64,000 bases of DNA, taken from positions 38,108,468-38,172,467 of the forward strand of contig LS997563.1 in assembly GCA_000469685.2 (NCBI GenBank), written 5' to 3'. The position numbers and the translations under genes were made by a program. The DNA is from Haemonchus contortus (taxonomy: Eukaryota; Nematoda; Chromadorea; Rhabditida; Trichostrongylidae). The notes under the pieces were generated by a model. That model was not told where the DNA came from, made no database searches, and saw only the letters and a list, made by a program, of their open reading frames with translations. The first letter of the stretch is position 1. Each line of letters opens with the position of its first letter. Positions 61,433-64,000 of the stretch are shown here, one piece after another.

Positions 61433-62751
61433 CCAGTTTAATTATATTTAATACTTCACATTATTTATTCATTGTATTTCGACACTAATATTTGATACTT
61501 TTTGACGAATCACTGTCCATTCAAAGATTATATTTATGTTTAGACAGTATGAATTGTATATTTCTTGTTTATCGATATTTATGTGATCGTTCCTAAGCAA
61601 CCAGCTTTTTAAATATAAATCACATTTGTTTCAAGATTTCAAACCCGTCAACATCCGGATCTCATCTTCAGATTCTTCATTTCTATAAATTACTCATGAA
61701 AATCACGTTAAAAGGTTATTCCTCCTTGTCGCCCACTCAGAATTCCTTGTCCCGTCTCTTCTCTCATTCTGAATCCCCTCTGGGAGAGTTGTCATCTTTA
61801 TCTATCCGCAAATATGCTTCCAAAAAATGAATAAATGTAATAAATAATAATTATAATGAAAGAATCACAACTCATCCTTCTTCGAATGTTTGACCACTAC
61901 AATGAGTATCTGGGGCCAGCCGATGGACAGATTACAGTTTTCGAGCTTCCGAACGAATCTCAAGCAATCGACCTTGACGGGCAGCTGAGAAGCTCAGCTG
62001 ATATGGTTGAATTCACCTTGGGATATGATCCTTGAGACTTCTCATATATGGTAGGGCTTATGACAATGCGTAAAAGAAACAGTTGGTGAGAGAGGAGCCA
62101 GGAGAAAAAATGCCCAACAGAATTCAATTCGTGACAGTCCGATTAGCGGAGACTACAAGGTGACCTCAGAGCTGCGTCCAAACTCTTCTCGTCTCCAGTG
62201 CCTTTAAAGGTGGTAGCAGACCAGCCAGCATGGCCTTCGGGCAGTTGCGAGGTGGCAAATACAGGAACCATTAGTAAAACTGCCCTACTCTGTTTTTTGA
62301 GATTTTTTTTGCATTCCGCCTCTCCTAAGTGCTTGGGTAATGGGGGCCGTTGACTTCAAAGTTCCTAGAATAGTTTATTTGGGACCATTTGCTTGTAAAG
62401 CCGATGTTCAGCTACTATGGTACCGACGACTAAGAAAAGACCAAGCTCTAGGATGAAACATGAGTCAGCACAGAAAAACTCTATGTTTCATTGAAAATAG
62501 CGCTTTTGCTGTAAAATTGAGCTTTTTGATCGCTCTCGTCCAAAGATAAGCAGAATCAGCTGAAGCCCCGCCCATTCGGGAACGTCACCTAGTCATAGGA
62601 GTCGCCGCTTTTGCCGTCCCCAGTACAGGTTTCCATAATATCGACCCAAGTACTCTTTAAGAAAATGATATAATGAGAATCAGCCGTTTCGAGAATCTTC
62701 GTTTATTGATAGTAATAGTTGGAGTGAGTCTCATTTTTCAGCACAACACTT

Positions 62752-62894
62752 ATGGGAGCGGCGAAATATTCGCTGGTGTCCGTCTTCGCTGCTTTGGTTC
62801 TTAGTTTTATTCCTGAATTACTTCGTACAAGATTACCAATTCATATCGATGGTACTGTAAAACATGGTTTCGAGAAAGTCCGAGATGCATTCGT
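62752..62894 (+). CDS. First coding exon of a gene continuing beyond the recognised part; possibly beta-lactamase-like (LACT family)
   Basis: The ATG lies 10 bases after a strong TTTTTCAG acceptor (outron/trans-splice site) and the frame runs 143 bases to a consensus donor (TTCGT|GTAAGT), ending in phase 2. It encodes MGAAKYSLVSVFAALVLSF, a hydrophobic signal-anchor-like start, followed by IPELLRTRLPIHIDGTVKHG and FEKVRDAFV. The IDG...G(F)E.VRDAF pattern resembles the start of the nematode serine beta-lactamase-like LACT proteins, where it precedes the NF..G.E..GA segment. I could not find the following exon before the window ends, so the family call is tentative. Confidence 0.5.
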
Positions 62895-64000
62895 GTAAGT
62901 TTTTGTGATTACGCCTTCTCAGAAATTGATTTTCGTTGTCCTTTTATGGAGTCCCTTTAGAAGAAAGGAAGGTGCGGAAGGTAAACATCGTCATTAAAGT
63001 TGTATTTACTGGTTTCTTATTGACTCTTTTTTTTTTGCTATCTTTGGGCTAACCCTGTTCTAGATGAGATATATCAGAAAAACTAGTATCGAACTTCAAA
63101 AACGTAATTTCTCAAGAGATTCTTTGAGGTGATTCGGAAGAAGTTTTAGGATTGATGTTTACCTTTTCTTTCTTGTTTTGTGAGTGGCTGTAGTCTGTCA
63201 ATACATTGTTTAATTTACGAACTCATTTGAAGGCGATTTTTGGTGCTGCTGTAGATAGTTGCTTACCAACCAGAATGTTATCATTTTCTTCTTTGGGTTT
63301 TGTTTCGCTAAAAAAAGACTCTTGGGTGCCTACTCAGACCGCTGGTACCAGAATACCAGTGGACTGCGTCCAATTTGGCATTTAGAAGAATTGCAGAATC
63401 AACAGAACCCTTTTGCTCGGCGTTGAGCTTCGTTTATACTTTGTTTCGCGGTAGCGAATCTGCTAAGAGGTGTTTATGCGTATCGATTAGGAAAATCAGC
63501 GGAAAGCGCGCACTTTTTGAATGTAGTGGAGGGCATGAACGGTGTCCGCGCAATCAATATCCATCCAATTCATTTTAAAGATTATCGCCGGGCTCAAAGC
63601 AACAGAGGCTCTCGAATGATCACAGACGCCCATTCGCCCGCGCAATCGATACCTATCCTATCCATCTCGAGAATTATCACCTGCTCCAAGCCACGCCGAC
63701 TCTGGAAGCCTTGTTAGGATTCACCAGGCAAATTTAACAATGAAAAAGGGAAGTTTCTTATAACATCATCAAAACATTTCGCACACTATACAGGGAAGAA
63801 CTCAATCGATACGTATCTAGTCCATTTGGTGACGTTATCCTTCTAATCTTCCACTTCAGTGCAAGCTTTGATAGCTCTATGAGCTGACTTGCTATTTCTG
63901 AAGAAGCCATGTGATTCACCATAGCAACATACCCGTTGCTATGTTATGCAAGGGTCCGGGAACTTCTCCCCTAACACGGCGTCGCAGACGCCGCACCAGC
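62895..64000 (+). other. Probable first intron of the gene starting at 62752
   Basis: After the donor at 62895 no continuation exon with matching phase is recognisable before the window ends. The open frames at 63375-63717 have no domain I know. A small hairpin with CATAGCAAC/GTTGCTATG arms lies near 63921-63945. Confidence 0.5.

Larger units (their letters stand above)
58511..62751. other. Gene-poor region between the tetraspanin gene and the last exon
   Basis: After the tetraspanin poly(A) signal I see no supportable gene for about 4 kb. There is a short G run near 59305, an A/T-rich tract with TTTATT/TTTACT units at about 60078-60150, and a SINE-like copy at 61.2-61.43 kb. The short minus-strand frame at 59781-59996 is Ser/Lys-rich and has no domain or splice support. 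Confidence 0.6.

Overview
This window is a stretch of eukaryotic nuclear DNA, most likely from a parasitic clade V (strongylid/hookworm-like) nematode. Reasons: genes are split into many small exons; introns mostly have GT donors and short T-rich acceptors ending TTTCAG; several start codons sit a few bases after such an acceptor, as expected for spliced-leader trans-splicing; introns are longer than in Caenorhabditis; and the non-coding DNA is full of tRNA-related dispersed repeats, fold-back elements and a mariner remnant. The species assignment is inference.

Layout. 1-15.7 kb: no recognisable gene; diverged SINE-like repeats, two imperfect tandem duplications and a fold-back element of about 500 bp. 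15.75-26.33 kb (+): an eight-exon SPRY/SOCS-box gene (SPSB/gustavus family) with a 5.8 kb first intron. 26.3-37.7 kb: gene-poor, with a mariner-type element flanked by TA, hairpins, tRNA-like repeats and an acidic-coding minisatellite. 37.7-39.6 kb (+): a seven-exon coiled-coil protein I do not recognise. 39.9-42.2 kb (-): RUVBL2 (reptin). 43.1-44.8 and 46.6-48.4 kb (-): two tandem paralogues of mitochondrial enoyl-CoA/acyl-ACP reductase (MECR) with identical exon structure. 49.2-52.4 kb (-): an SR splicing factor of the SREK1/RSP-7 type. 53.5-54.0 kb (+): SNU13. 55.4-58.5 kb (+): a tetraspanin. 58.5-62.7 kb: gene-free, repeats. 62.75 kb (+): the first coding exon of a gene that runs out of the window, perhaps a beta-lactamase-like (LACT) protein.

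Every multi-exon model was assembled by hand from conserved protein segments and splice sites. Exon lengths keep reading phase across all junctions, and total lengths match the families (for example SNU13 128 aa, RUVBL2 451 aa, both MECR copies 343 aa). Functions fall into basic nuclear and mitochondrial housekeeping: chromatin remodelling (RUVBL2), pre-mRNA splicing (SREK1-like and SNU13, head to head over 1.1 kb), mitochondrial fatty acid synthesis (MECR pair), ubiquitin ligase substrate recognition (SPSB) and membrane organisation (tetraspanin). I did not find a clearly new biological system. The most interesting items are the MECR duplication with a GC-AG intron in one copy, substitutions in the RUVBL2 Walker motifs, the duplicated basic motif in the SPSB N-terminus, the unrecognised coiled-coil gene, and the many fold-back/hairpin elements.
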